From CAVSQX01 sp963730225 (GTDB lineage: Bacteria; Planctomycetota; Phycisphaerae; Tepidisphaerales; Tepidisphaeraceae): a stretch of 64,000 nt of DNA. The position numbers were made by a program, and so were the translations under genes. Positions 45,346 through 55,183 of this stretch are shown here, piece after piece (the first letter of the stretch is position 1; the number at the start of each line of letters is the position of its first letter). Below the pieces are notes generated by a model. The model worked only from the letters and a program-made list of their open reading frames with translations, searched no databases and was not told the origin of the DNA. The stretch spans positions 186,001 to 250,000 of the forward strand of contig CAVSQX010000003.1 of the NCBI GenBank assembly GCA_963730225.1. Direction: 5' to 3'.

Positions 45346-45947
45346 ATGACCGCCATCGATCAGAACGGATATAATCGACCTCGTTCATCGACGCGGAAAT
45401 CCAGGAAAAGCTCGACTCCGAAGACGATCCCGGCCTCTGGCAGGTTGTCATCGCCAGCATCCGTCCAGAGTTGGAATCGCATTCGGAAACCAAAGTCGAA
45501 ATTGGCCGCTGCTCGCATTGGCGCTCCCCAAGCAAATACCGCTGGTCCGCTGGCGGCGGCAACTTTGCCGTGCCCGTCGGATACGGTGGCGGCCGACACT
45601 CCCTGCGGGGCCTGCCGCTGTTTGATTGGTCCATGGTTCTGGAATGGACCGGCCAGAATCTGGTCGTTGCTCGCAACAGGCTTGCCGATCGGCTGCTGCG
45701 CGTGGCCATTCCTTCGAGGACAAAACGCCATCAACAAGCCGCAGTCCACACAAAGTGAATGAGCGGCAACGACGGCAATACGAGATTCCTCGGCTTCCAA
45801 CGAGTCGGTGGCGTCTGGCAGTTCACCGCTGACACCCACATCCGCCTCGAAAAAATGCACGAGAAATCCACGAGCCGCCGTGTCGACAAGAGGAAATCGG
45901 GAGCACAAAAGCTGCGCCGGCAAAAGAGTATAAGAACGGCCGACTGA
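45346..45947 (+). pseudogene. Decayed hypothetical gene with frameshift and in-frame TGA
   Basis: A coherent frame runs from FIDAEIQEKLDSEDDPGLWQ through WSAGGGNFAVPVGYGGGRHS and LRGLPLFDWSMVLEWTG to a TGA at 45756-45758. The same frame then continues in MSGNDGNTRFLGFQRVGGVW to 45947. A plausible start (MTAIDQNGYN, 45346) is in another frame, with an in-frame TAA at 45372. Coding-like composition across these breaks suggests one broken gene. I do not recognise the family. Confidence 0.45.
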
Positions 45948-46043
45948 AAATAGGGCACCGCAGTTCGTGCCGACTTCCGTGATCTCAGCGCGGTACCTCC
46001 GGGCGCTGACCTCTGATTGCCGCTCGAAGCACCTTTTGCCAAA

Positions 46044-47216
46044 TCAACGAACCAAATATTCCTCCACCACCCGATCCTCCCGATCCGTCCGCCAAGCTTT
46101 TTCCAGCTTCCATGGCCCATCTTCCGCCACACGTCCGACACGGTAATGGCAGGTCGATTCCGGGCCATCTTTTCGAAAGTCAAAGGCCCATGTATCCGGC
46201 AGGCCTTCAAACTCAATCGCGCCATCGTCGCCTGGTCCCCAGCCGGGAGTTTTCCCCTGCGCTTGCAGTTTCCTCAGAAACGCCATCGCCTTCAACTCGT
46301 CATCGTCCAGCAACGGGCCCTGGCAGGTTTGCTTCAGATACATCATCCGATGCGGAAAATTGAACGTGACCAGATGCCGTGCCAGAAACCGCAGCCCAAT
46401 CGAGTTTGCCCCGCTGCCGATTTGCAGGCTGGTGTACGTTTGGCCATTCCACATGGTGCTCGCGAGCCATGCCTTGCCGAAGATTTTCGTTTCCCCGGGA
46501 ATCTCCCTGGCATGCAGCGATCGCCGGCGAACTTCCTGCTGGTAAAAGTCCGATTCCAAATCCCCGTCGTGAGCGTTCCCCACATCAACCAGCAACCGAT
46601 CGCTCGATCCCTCAACCAAGCCTTCGCTGTGAATGATAATGACGCCATGCAGAAACGTCAGCGGAAAACTCTCGCCTAACTGCGCCGTATCCAATTGATT
46701 CGGGTCAAGAAAACGCATCTCATTCGCCTGAAAATCCATGTGGATGCAATAGTGCTGCAAACAATCCATTCCCAAAATTCCCATCACCGGCCGATGCGCA
46801 TCGGCAGATAGCGATTTCAAATCCAAGGTGAATACCCGCTCGCCCGTCATCAGCGGCGTGCCACCCAGGAACAGCTTTGGCGCCGCGTAAATCCCACCCA
46901 CAAGCACGTCCGAGTAATGTTTCGCTTTCACCGTACCCAGCCGGTTTCCCAATTTCGGCTCCAGCGATTTATCGAACGCGGTTATGTTTGCCCCCGTGTC
47001 CAAAAAAAACGGCAACTCTTCCCCATTCTCCAATCGAACCGCCACAAACAACCACACCCCGCGACCCGCATCCTTGTTCATCTTTACCACCCCCGGCAAT
47101 TCCCGCGCCGCCACATTCTCCTGCTCGCGCGGCGTTGCCGCGCACCCACACAGCAGCGACAAGCCCAACCCCAGCCCCAACGCAACCCCACTGATTTTCT
47201 CTCGCATCACCTTCAT
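46044..47216 (-). CDS. Aspartic-protease-like lipoprotein
   Basis: A 390-residue lipoprotein. The signal MREKISGVALGLGLGLSLLC ends in a lipobox Cys (LLCGCAA). LPFFLDTGANITAFDKSL (about residue 70) is a retropepsin-type Asp-Thr-Gly site, followed by HRPVMGILGMDCLQ (family ILG strand). A possible second site, RLLVDVGNAHDGDL, has Asp-Val-Gly instead of Asp-Thr-Gly, so the second lobe may be inactive or it may work as a dimer. Start 47216 includes three extra residues before the signal core. With the 998-residue protein this is a second aspartic-protease-type exported protein in the window. Confidence 0.78.
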   Translation of the reverse strand: MKVMREKISGVALGLGLGLSLLCGCAATPREQENVAARELPGVVKMNKDAGRGVWLFVAVRLENGEELPFFLDTGANITAFDKSLEPKLGNRLGTVKAKHYSDVLVGGIYAAPKLFLGGTPLMTGERVFTLDLKSLSADAHRPVMGILGMDCLQHYCIHMDFQANEMRFLDPNQLDTAQLGESFPLTFLHGVIIIHSEGLVEGSSDRLLVDVGNAHDGDLESDFYQQEVRRRSLHAREIPGETKIFGKAWLASTMWNGQTYTSLQIGSGANSIGLRFLARHLVTFNFPHRMMYLKQTCQGPLLDDDELKAMAFLRKLQAQGKTPGWGPGDDGAIEFEGLPDTWAFDFRKDGPESTCHYRVGRVAEDGPWKLEKAWRTDREDRVVEEYLVR

Positions 47217-47287
47217 TGGACTCCGGCGCGTTGACGCTTGGCGTTGCATTCATCTCCCCATGGAAATCGGAACTTCCTCACATCCGC

Positions 47288-47806
47288 CTATTCCGATTTA
47301 CGCTCCGCCAGCAACTCCTCCAAATCCAGCGCCCTGGTGTACATCGCCAACTCCCCGTCCTTCCCGCGCGGCCACTTCTCTCTGGGCCGATCCCAATACA
47401 ACTCCACGCCATTCCCGTCCGGATCGCGCAGATAAATCGCTTCGCTCACTCCGTGATCCGATGCCCCCTCCAATTCAATTCCCGCCTCTTTTACCCGTCG
47501 CAGCGCATCGGCCAATTCCGCCCGCGTCGGATACAAAATCGCCAGGTGATACAATCCGGTCGTCCCCGCGGGCGGCGGTTTTCCGCCGGCGCTTTCCCAT
47601 CTGTTCAATCCGATGTGATGGTGATATCCGCCTGCCGATAGAAATGCCGCCTCGTCGCCGGCCCGCTGCGTCACCTCAAAACCCAGCACATCCCGGTAAA
47701 ATCGCAGTGCCCGCTCCAAATCCGCGACTTTCAAATGAACGTGTCCGATTCCAACTTTCGGATGCAGCCCACCAGCCGCGCCTTTGGCAGTTCCGCCCTG
47801 TTTCAT
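47288..47806 (-). CDS. VOC-family (glyoxalase/ring-cleavage dioxygenase-like) protein
   Basis: A 172-residue VOC protein: VGIGHVHLKVADLERALRFY (first metal His), DEAAFLSAGGYHHHIGLNRW, TTGLYHLAILYP and SEAIYLRDPDGNGVELYWDR (metal Glu). The pattern resembles CatE-like catechol-2,3-dioxygenase relatives rather than glyoxalase I. The metal residues His/His/Glu appear present. The substrate is unknown. It is 71 bases downstream of the aspartic-protease gene start on the same strand. Confidence 0.83.
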   Translation of the reverse strand: MKQGGTAKGAAGGLHPKVGIGHVHLKVADLERALRFYRDVLGFEVTQRAGDEAAFLSAGGYHHHIGLNRWESAGGKPPPAGTTGLYHLAILYPTRAELADALRRVKEAGIELEGASDHGVSEAIYLRDPDGNGVELYWDRPREKWPRGKDGELAMYTRALDLEELLAERKSE

Positions 47807-47892
47807 CCTTGCCCCAAACTGACTTTAAGCAATAAAATGACAATAATCATGAAAAAACGTAACATTTCGTAACAAACGTAACATTTGAGCGA

Positions 47893-49440
47893 TCACTCCC
47901 CCGGGAAATCCACCGCCCCGATCGGCAGTTCACCACCCCGAAACAGACTCAGCACCCGTTGAATATCCCCATCCTGCCGGCGATCCGCGTCGTTGATGGG
48001 AACGAACTGCCGAATCGCCCGATGCAGCTCCCGGCTGCGGCGGTGAACGCCTTCGCCGCTGCGCAAATCCACCGCCTGGCACAGCGCCAGTTGCGTGACG
48101 GCCAACACCGTCTCGCACAGCTCGCCTATCCGCAGGGCATCGCGCGAAGCGATCGTTCCCATGCTCACCTTGTCCTGGTTGTGCGATTCGGTACTGCGAC
48201 TGAACACGCTCGCCGGCATCGCCAGCTTCAGCGCCTCGGCCGCCAATGCCGACGCCGTGATCTGCATCGCCTTGAACCCGTGATGGCTCACCCGATCCGA
48301 GCCCGGCCGGGCCACCAGGTCGGCGGGAAGGCCGTTGTTCATCTGCGGATTGCACAGCAGCGCCATCTGCCGATCCACCAGGTCCGCGATGTTGGCCACG
48401 GCGATCTTGAGCATGTCCATCGCCATGCACAAATGCCCGCCATAAAAATTCCCGCCGTGCAAAACGTCGCCGCTGCCCGAGTCGAGCAGGGGGTTGTCGT
48501 TGCAGCTGTTGATTTCCGTTTCGATCAGCCCACCGCAAAACGTCAGGCAGTCCAGCAGCACGCCGATGACGTGCGGAGCACACCGGATGGAATAGCGGTC
48601 CTGAAGTCGGCCGTCGTGTTTGGGGCCGTCCGGCGTGTACTCGATGTCCGCCGCGATCCACCGCCCGGCCGCCAGTTGCCCCGGATGAGGCTTGGCAAGA
48701 AAGAGCCGCTGGTCAAAATGCGAGCGATTTCCGCGCAGCACATCGCTGGCCATCGCCGTCAGCGACGCCGCCCAGCGTGCCAACCGGCGCGCCTGCTCAT
48801 AGGCCATGCACGCCAATCCCGCCATCACGCTCGTGCCGTTCATCAGCGCCAGGCTTTCCTTCGGCCGCAGCGCGATCGGCTTCAGTTTCACGGACGCCAA
48901 CGCCTCGCCCGCCGGAACCATTCGCCCGTCAAACCAGACTTCCCGCTCGCCCATCAGCACCGCGGCGATGTACGACAATGGCGTCAGATCGCCGCTGGCC
49001 CCGACCGATCCTTCGCATGGAATTCGCGGCAAAATCCGCCGGTTCAGCAACTCGCACATTCGCTCCAGCAGTATCGGCCGAACGCCCGATTGCCCCTGCG
49101 CCAGGCTCACCAGGCGGGCGACCATGACCGCCGCCGTCTGCGATGGATCCAGAAACTGTCCCGTGCCGCAGCCGTGGAATCGCACCAGATTGGCCGCCAG
49201 TTCCTCGGAAAGTTCATCGGGCACCGAGATTTCGCAGTTGGCTCCGAAGCCGGTGTTGACGCCGTAGACGGCCGTTCCGCTTTTGATCAGCGCCTCCAGC
49301 AGTTCGACGCTACGCTGGAGCTTTTGGCGAAACGCCGGCGATTCGCCCAGCGCGATTCGTGCCGCGCCGCCGGCGACGGCCAGCACGTCGGCAATCCGCA
49401 CCTTCGACTCAATCGTCACGGTCGGCCTGGCGTCGGCCAC
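47893..49440 (-). CDS. MIO-type aromatic amino acid ammonia-lyase (HAL/TAL family)
   Basis: A 515-residue lyase that would deaminate histidine, tyrosine or phenylalanine. It carries the self-forming MIO motif GSVGASGDLTPLSYIA (ASG at about 148-150), YGVNTGFGANCE and NGTSVMAGLACMAYE. The substrate-selectivity pair, aligned with RsTAL His89-Leu90, reads Phe-His (LVRFHGCGTG, 88-89), neither the HAL Ser-His nor the TAL His-Leu type. GTG at 49440 is preferred: AAGGAGG lies 6 bases upstream, while the longer frame lacks one. Beside a polyene-type cluster it may supply cinnamate or coumarate as starter. Confidence 0.88.
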   Translation of the reverse strand: MADARPTVTIESKVRIADVLAVAGGAARIALGESPAFRQKLQRSVELLEALIKSGTAVYGVNTGFGANCEISVPDELSEELAANLVRFHGCGTGQFLDPSQTAAVMVARLVSLAQGQSGVRPILLERMCELLNRRILPRIPCEGSVGASGDLTPLSYIAAVLMGEREVWFDGRMVPAGEALASVKLKPIALRPKESLALMNGTSVMAGLACMAYEQARRLARWAASLTAMASDVLRGNRSHFDQRLFLAKPHPGQLAAGRWIAADIEYTPDGPKHDGRLQDRYSIRCAPHVIGVLLDCLTFCGGLIETEINSCNDNPLLDSGSGDVLHGGNFYGGHLCMAMDMLKIAVANIADLVDRQMALLCNPQMNNGLPADLVARPGSDRVSHHGFKAMQITASALAAEALKLAMPASVFSRSTESHNQDKVSMGTIASRDALRIGELCETVLAVTQLALCQAVDLRSGEGVHRRSRELHRAIRQFVPINDADRRQDGDIQRVLSLFRGGELPIGAVDFPGE

Positions 49441-49550
49441 TGGGCTCCTCCTTGTTTGGGCTGATGTCAGCAATGGTGACTTGGCTAGCACGCCGCAATA
49501 TTAAGGGGGCGCTATCGCCAACGCCAGCGACTTCAAAACGCAAAACCGGG

Positions 49551-50727
49551 TTATATCGACGCATTCAAAATCGATGCCGCCAGCCGTCCGGCGGCCTCGC
49601 CCGTGGCCAGGCAAATCCCACTCGCTCGGGTCGAGGCCGCCGCACTAAATGTGGCCGACAAACATGCTCCGCCGGCCAGCAAATTCTCGATCGCCTCACC
49701 GCGCAGCGCGTCGGCTGGAATATCGTAATGCTCGCCGATCGGCGGGTAGGCGTACGTCGGTCCCTGCGAAACGTCCCACTGTTCGATCGGCCACCAGGCG
49801 CGGACCGCATCCCCGCCGTGTTTTTTCGCGCAGAACATCCTCCTCCGTGACGACGTATCGCCCGCGCAGCCGCAACCCCGCTCGCGGCAGAATCCTGGGC
49901 GACATCTCCACCACCCGCGCACCGGCGAATTCTGACACTTCACGCTTGAGAAACTCGACGATCCGCCCGGCGAGCTGTTCTGCTTCCTCCGTCGATGATT
50001 TCTGCGGCTCGACCGCGAGCTTGCATATTCCCTCGCCCGCTGCGGGTCCCGGATAGAAGACCGTAAAACGGGCGATCGCTGGCAATGTGTCGGCTTGCAC
50101 GGCCTTGGCCATTGCGTAGGCCGTCCGCAGGCGAAGCATTTCGCCGTCGCCCGTGAGATCGGCCAGCCGCACCGCAAATCCGGCGAGCGTTTTTTCGACC
50201 GATTCATCCGGCGTCCAAAACGCATCCTCGCCCACCAGCCGCAGAAGCGCGCCGCCGCCGGTGCAGTCGATAAAAACCCGTGCCGAGATCCAATCGCCGC
50301 AGCCCTGCAATCGGATTTCGCTCACACGCGCACCGTCCCGTCGAATCGCCACCACGCCGCGGCCCAGACGCTGCTCGATGTCGGCCTCCGCGCAGATTTC
50401 GCCCAGCGACGATTCCCACGCCGCCGCAGGAAATTCCAACACCCACGCTTTGCCGAATCGCCGCGGAACCACAGCCTGTGGCTCCTTCTCGATCATCCGC
50501 CGCACGATATCTCGCTGAATCGACCCGTTGAGCGTATCCATCGCGCCGCTGGGTTCATGACTGTAAAGCCCGCACATGCTGCGGTGCATCGCCGCCGTGA
50601 CCGATCCACCGAGCCGATCGGATTGTTCGATTAGAACGATGCTGCCGCCCCCGGTCGCCGCCGCGGCCGCCGCCGCCACACCCGCCGGGCCGCCGCCGAT
50701 CACCGCGACATCGAAATCATTTTGCAT
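49551..50727 (-). CDS. FAD-dependent oxidoreductase, frameshifted in an A6 run
   Basis: About 391 residues. The ATG at 50727 starts MQNDFDVAVIGGGPAGVAAA (Rossmann GxGxxG for FAD), followed by IVLIEQSDRLGGSVTAAMH and RVFIDCTGGGALLRLVGED. After VLREK one A of the coding-strand A6 run (49821-49826) must be removed to reach HGGDAVRAWWPIEQWD and ENLLAGGACLSATFSAAAS. The full-span length is 3n+1. The architecture matches the FAD_oxidored/FAD-dependent oxidoreductase group of unclear substrate. It overlaps the upstream truncated methyltransferase by 11 bases, so they are co-transcribed. Confidence 0.78.
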
Positions 50728-51127
50728 CGTTGATCCGCGCGCTCGGCTTCTCTCCCGCCAGCACAAACTGATGGCGAAACAGCGGATGATACGCCGCGTA
50801 ACTCAGTCCCGCACGGTTGCGCAGCGCGATGATCTCGTCGTGAGTGAACGCTTGGGCCACGCTGGCGAGATCCAGAACGCGAATGGTTTGGCCCCGTTTC
50901 CAGTGCCGGCTGAAATGTTCCAGGTACGGCAGGGAAGCGCCAGTCAGACCGGTGAGGCGATTGAGCCGGCCCAGGAATTTCGAGCTGTCCTGCAGCGCTG
51001 CCAGGTCGGCGCGAGGATCGTCCATCCACTCACGTACATGCCGTCGCTGTGGAGTTGGCGCCAGCCGAAAAGGCCATGCCAGCACAGACCCCCATCGCGA
51101 AACCCATCCCTGGCAAACCCGATTCAT
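50717..51127 (-). pseudogene. Class I methyltransferase lacking its central third
   Basis: The 136-residue frame begins with helices typical of a class I SAM methyltransferase N-terminus (WMDDPRADLAALQDSSKFLG, then RVLDLAS, where motif I should follow). After Ser89 it jumps to AFTHDEIIALRNRAGLSYA and HQFVLAGEKPSA, typical C-terminal sequence. Motif I glycines and all post-I/motif II regions are missing, about 110 residues by comparison with full-length relatives (estimated by eye). An internal in-frame deletion at about 50860 is the simplest reading. It cannot bind SAM normally. Confidence 0.6.
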
Positions 51128-51133
51128 CGCCGA

Positions 51134-51538
51134 TTAGAAGCCTGGCTCGTTGGGGTTGTATTGAATGTCGACGACTTCTGCGCCGGAGGAATACGCGCTG
51201 TCGTTGGCGAAGGTGATGATTCCCATTCCCTTGTAGTGGGCGGCCGTGCGGTAGTCGTCGCTGCCGCTGAAATGGAACGGAATCCACGCCTTGCCGGTCT
51301 GGTACGAGTTTTCGCTGGTGGGCGCGCCAAGAGCCGCATAGACCTCGCTCTTCTCCTCGCTCATGCGAATCTTGGCGAACGGGCTATCCGGCGGAATCGG
51401 AATCGCCGACTGGGTTGTCGGAGCCGAGGTGGGAGTCTGATCCGAAGCCGTGCTGCCGGAGGAATGGCAGCCCGTCTCGAAAAAGCAAACCGAGGAAACC
51501 GCGATCGATGCGACCGTAATCAAAATTCGAGCTTTCAT
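51134..51538 (-). CDS. Small lipoprotein of BamE-like type
   Basis: A 134-residue lipoprotein: signal ARILITVASIAVSSVCFFET with lipobox ETGC, a Ser/Thr/Pro-rich linker, then FAKIRMSEEKSEVYAALGAP and a beta-rich part IITFANDSAYSSGAEVVDI. The pattern MS..S.V...LG.P is shared with BamE/SmpA-like lipoproteins, as for 31934-32302. It follows the KS gene by 52 bases on the same strand. Its role in the neighbouring cluster, if any, is unknown. Confidence 0.72.
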   Translation of the reverse strand: MKARILITVASIAVSSVCFFETGCHSSGSTASDQTPTSAPTTQSAIPIPPDSPFAKIRMSEEKSEVYAALGAPTSENSYQTGKAWIPFHFSGSDDYRTAAHYKGMGIITFANDSAYSSGAEVVDIQYNPNEPGF

Positions 51539-51590
51539 AGAAGTGCCCTCAAGATTGTCCTGTGTTACCGGGAAATTTCACAAATGTATA

Positions 51591-52826
51591 TCACTCGCCC
51601 GCCGTGCAGACAATAGCCGAATTGATCCCGCCGAAGGCAAAACTGTTTTTCAGAAATGCCTTGAACGAATGCGGTTTTGTTCCCTGAACATGACCGATTC
51701 CCGCGCAGCTGGAATCGATTTCCTCCAGATTATGCGTCGGAAAAATCGTGCCCGAGTTCATCATCTCGACGGTCGCCGCCAGCTCGATCGGTCCCGATCC
51801 GCCCAGCGTGTGGCCCATGTTTCCCTTGAGACTGCTGACGGGAACCTCCGGCCCGAAAACAGCGCCGATGGCGCGGGCCTCGGCGGCGTCGCCCTGCACG
51901 GTGCCGGTGGCATGCGCGTTCACGTAACCGATGTCGCGCGGGGAAAGCCCGGCGGAATCGAGCGCGGTTGCCATGCAGACTTTCATCGATTCATCATCGG
52001 ATTGGCTGACGTGCTTGCCGTTGCTGCACGTGTGATATCCGACGACTTCCGCCAGGATTTTTGCACCGCGCTTTTGAGCGTGGTTTAACTCTTCCAGAAC
52101 CACAACGCCGCCGCCGTCGGCGCAGACCAGGCCGTCGCGCTGCGCATCGAATGGACGGGGAGTAGTGGCGGGGGAGTCGTTGAATCTGGCCGATGCGGCT
52201 TCGAGAATGTCGAAAGATCCGACGACGGTCTCGTGCAGTTCCTCCGCGCCGCCGCAGAGCATCACATCCTGCCGGCCGATGCGGATCTGGTCGTACGCCG
52301 CTCCAACCGCCTGAAGGCCCGAAGCACAAGCCGCCGAGGTGGCGAAGACGACGCCCTTCATTTTGTAGAACTGGGCGACGTTCAGCGCGACGGTATGGGA
52401 GATGCAGCGGAAGAACTCCGATGCACCGAGCAACATGTATTCCTTTTTTTCCAGCAGCGTTTCGTAGGTTTGCGCGATTCCCTGCGGGCTGCCGGTGGTG
52501 GAGCCCATCACGCAGCCGATGCGCGGATTGTCAGGAATGGATTGTGGATCGATGCCCGCCTGCTTCAGCGCCTGCTCGGCCGCCTGCACCGCCATGATGC
52601 TCATCGGGCTCATGGTTCGGCGCTGGGGGCGGGGAATCGCCTTGGGATCGCGCAGTTCCAGCGGCGCGAAAACCTGGCAGCGCAGCGGGCCGTAGCGATT
52701 CCACGTCGGCGGCATTCGCTTAACGCCGCTGGCTCCGCTGGCAAGGCCCTGCATCATTTCGCCGACGGAATATCCGATGGGCGTCACCACGCCGTAACCG
52801 GTGATTACGACGCGGTTGAGCAGCAT
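51591..52826 (-). CDS. Beta-ketoacyl-ACP synthase (FabF-type) of polyene-like cluster
   Basis: A 411-residue ketosynthase. Complete catalytic set: Cys167 in ATSAACASG, His305 in VNAHATGT, Lys334 and His339 in SLKGNMGHTLGGSG. It starts MLLNRVVITGYGVVTPIG. It elongates an ACP-bound chain by decarboxylative condensation. No chain-length-factor partner is visible in the window, though one may lie beyond the right edge. It is downstream of the CrtI-like and FabG genes on the minus strand, overlapping the former by 22 bases after frame correction. Confidence 0.9.
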   Translation of the reverse strand: MLLNRVVITGYGVVTPIGYSVGEMMQGLASGASGVKRMPPTWNRYGPLRCQVFAPLELRDPKAIPRPQRRTMSPMSIMAVQAAEQALKQAGIDPQSIPDNPRIGCVMGSTTGSPQGIAQTYETLLEKKEYMLLGASEFFRCISHTVALNVAQFYKMKGVVFATSAACASGLQAVGAAYDQIRIGRQDVMLCGGAEELHETVVGSFDILEAASARFNDSPATTPRPFDAQRDGLVCADGGGVVVLEELNHAQKRGAKILAEVVGYHTCSNGKHVSQSDDESMKVCMATALDSAGLSPRDIGYVNAHATGTVQGDAAEARAIGAVFGPEVPVSSLKGNMGHTLGGSGPIELAATVEMMNSGTIFPTHNLEEIDSSCAGIGHVQGTKPHSFKAFLKNSFAFGGINSAIVCTAGE

Positions 52827-54324
52827 GGTTTGCCTGAAAGATATTCGTGGAAAGTCTCGCGCCCAGGATTCCGCGGCAGGCGAAGAAAGCCGAGGTCATC
52901 GCCCCCAGCACGCCCGGCAGCAGCGCGTTCTGACCGGCCGCATAAACGTTCGCCAGCGGAAGCCGGCCGGCCAGATTGAACTGGCCGATCTTCTGGCGAA
53001 TTCCGTACGCGCTGCCGTCGGGATTGTGCAGATAATCCCGATACGTCAGGCTCGACGCCGTGTCCACCACGCGCATTCCCCGGCACTCGGGCACGTGTTT
53101 CTCGATCCGGGCCACCACCGATTCACATCGCCGTTGCTTGTACTCGTAATATTCCCTGGGCCGGCGCTTCAGCTTGGTCTGCGCCCATTGCTGCGTCGAT
53201 TCCTGAAACGCCACCTCCAGCGAAGTCACGGTATTCACCGGCTCGCCGTCGGAATCGCGCTCCCGGCTGCGCATCACCATCATCGCCCCGTCCACCGGCT
53301 CGGGAGAAACGCACGTCAGCATCGAGTTCAGATCGGCATCGGGAAGAATCGACGCCAGCGTCACCGCGCCCGATTCCTTCATCTGATCCAACGCCCCGTA
53401 CAGCGTGAAGAATCCGCAGGTCGGTTCAAAATCACCCACACGCTCCTGGAATGCCTTGGAAAGATTTTCCTTGGGCAGCGTGGCGAGAATGTTGTTGGGA
53501 TGAATCGTGAAAACACACGTGTCGGCGCTCACTTCGCTGCCGTCGCTCAGCACAAATCGCCGCACCCGCCGCTGCTGCACGTCGGCGCACTGCACGACGC
53601 TGCACCGGGTGCGGATGTCAACGCGCTCCTTCCGCAGCACTTCCACCAGCGCATCGACGAACGCATCCCCGCCCTCTTCGGTGCGGGCCAGCGATTCTTC
53701 CAATCCGTAGCTCACCCGGCAATGCGATGAAAACGACGCCTCATTGGGGCGTGTGCCGTAGCAGAGGCAAAGTGCGCCCAGAATCGTCTGGATCAACCGA
53801 TCTGGGACGCATTCATCCAGCACCTGCTGAAGCGTCATCCGATCTTCTTCGATCGGCGCGGGGAACGTCTCGAACCCCGAAACTTCCAGCGTCGGTGTGG
53901 CGTCGATGACGTTCTGATGCCGCCGGAAATATTTCTCCAGGCCGTCGGAATGCCGGGGGAAATCGCGCTTGAGTTTGTCCTGCACCGCTTCGCGCCCGGC
54001 GGGGACGACATATTCCATCCCCAGATGCGGGAAGATCAGTCGATGGCAGGCCTCGCGCGGAAAATAAACCGGGCGAATCCGCTCGCGCACGCCCAGCAGC
54101 GTGAGCATCACATCCAGCGTGCCGTTGCCCTGATCGTTGAATCCGCCGGTGAAATGGAAACCGACATCGTAGGGAATTCCCTCGATGCGAAAGCGGGCCA
54201 TCGACCCGCCCAGAATCGAGGCTTTTTCCAGCAGCAAAACACGCTTGCCGTGCTGCGAGAGGATTCGCGCGGCCGTCAAACCGGTGATGCCCGCGCCGAC
54301 GACGATGGTGTCGTAATGCTTCAC
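52805..54324 (-). CDS. CrtI-like FAD oxidoreductase (phytoene-desaturase family), frameshift near 52862
   Basis: About 506 residues. The GTG at 54324 starts KHYDTIVVGAGITGLTAARI (FAD GxGxxG) and LLLEKASILGGSMARF (second FAD strand), and a C-terminal NVYAAGQNALLPGVLGAMTS motif, all typical of CrtI/CarC-like desaturase-isomerases. The last residues (ETFHEYLSGK) need one base added at about 52862-52864; without this the frame runs over the KS start. GTG overlaps the FabG stop as GTGA. Such enzymes act on polyenes; a substrate in aryl-polyene-type or ladderane-like chemistry is only suggested by context. Confidence 0.8.
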
Positions 54325-55055
54325 GTCGCCAATCCTCCGTTGATTCCGATCACCTGCCCGTGGATGTACATGCTTGGCTCCAGGCACAGAAATCCGATCA
54401 CGGAAGCGACCTCCTCTACCTGCCCGATTCGGCCAAGCGGAATCATCGGAAGTATTTGTTCCTTGGGCAAGTCGGCGGTCATGTCCGTTTCAATCAAACC
54501 GGGCGCGACGGCGTTCACGCAGATGTTCCGTTTGCCGACTTCACGGGCCAACGCTTTGCACGCGCCGATCAACCCCGCCTTGGCAGCCGAGTAATTCACC
54601 TGCCCCGCCTGCCCGACGACTCCCGATACCGAAGCCACCACCACGATGCGGCCGCGCCGGGCCCGAATCATCGAAAACAGCGTCGCATTCATGACGTTGT
54701 AAAATCCATCCAGGTCCGTGCGGATCACGTCGGTCCATTCCTGCGGCTTCATCCAGACCAGCAGATTGTCGCGCGTGATCCCAGCATTGAAAACGACAAT
54801 CGCCGGAGCAGTTTGCTCGCAGCGCTCCCGCAGGGCGGATTCCGTCGCCGAATGATCCGCAACATCGAAGCAGAGCAGCTCGCATCGCCGGCCGAGTTGT
54901 TCGATTTGCCGCTGCGTTTCCCGTGCCTGCTCGTGATTGCTGCGATAGGTCAACCAGATGTCGCACCCACCGCGGGCCAATCGAAGCGCCGTCGCTCGAC
55001 CGATTCCCCGGCTCCCGCCGACGACCAATGCGATGCCGGGATTCTCTTGAGCCAA
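54321..55055 (-). CDS. 3-ketoacyl-ACP reductase (FabG-type SDR)
   Basis: A 244-residue classical SDR: ALVVGGSRGIGRATALRLAR (NADP-binding), VVFNAGITRDNLLVWM, VVVASVSGVVGQAGQVNYSA (catalytic Ser, then Tyr in NYSAAKAG) and CVNAVAPGLIETDMTADL. A TTG at 55055 with GGGAAGGGA just upstream matches the family length; the ATG at 55169 would add 38 residues lacking homology. It reduces beta-ketoacyl-ACP in the chain-extension cycle. It is the first gene of the minus-strand FabG-CrtI-KS unit. Confidence 0.85.
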   Translation of the reverse strand: MAQENPGIALVVGGSRGIGRATALRLARGGCDIWLTYRSNHEQARETQRQIEQLGRRCELLCFDVADHSATESALRERCEQTAPAIVVFNAGITRDNLLVWMKPQEWTDVIRTDLDGFYNVMNATLFSMIRARRGRIVVVASVSGVVGQAGQVNYSAAKAGLIGACKALAREVGKRNICVNAVAPGLIETDMTADLPKEQILPMIPLGRIGQVEEVASVIGFLCLEPSMYIHGQVIGINGGLAT

Positions 55056-55183
55056 TTCGTTCCCTTCCCAGTTGCAGTCCCGCGGAAAGTATATCCGGTT
55101 TGTTGCGGGTTCAAAGCCGGCAGACATCGCTCCATTGCCAAGCCGATGGGCGAATCCAATAATTCGCACCTGCCTAGCCGATC

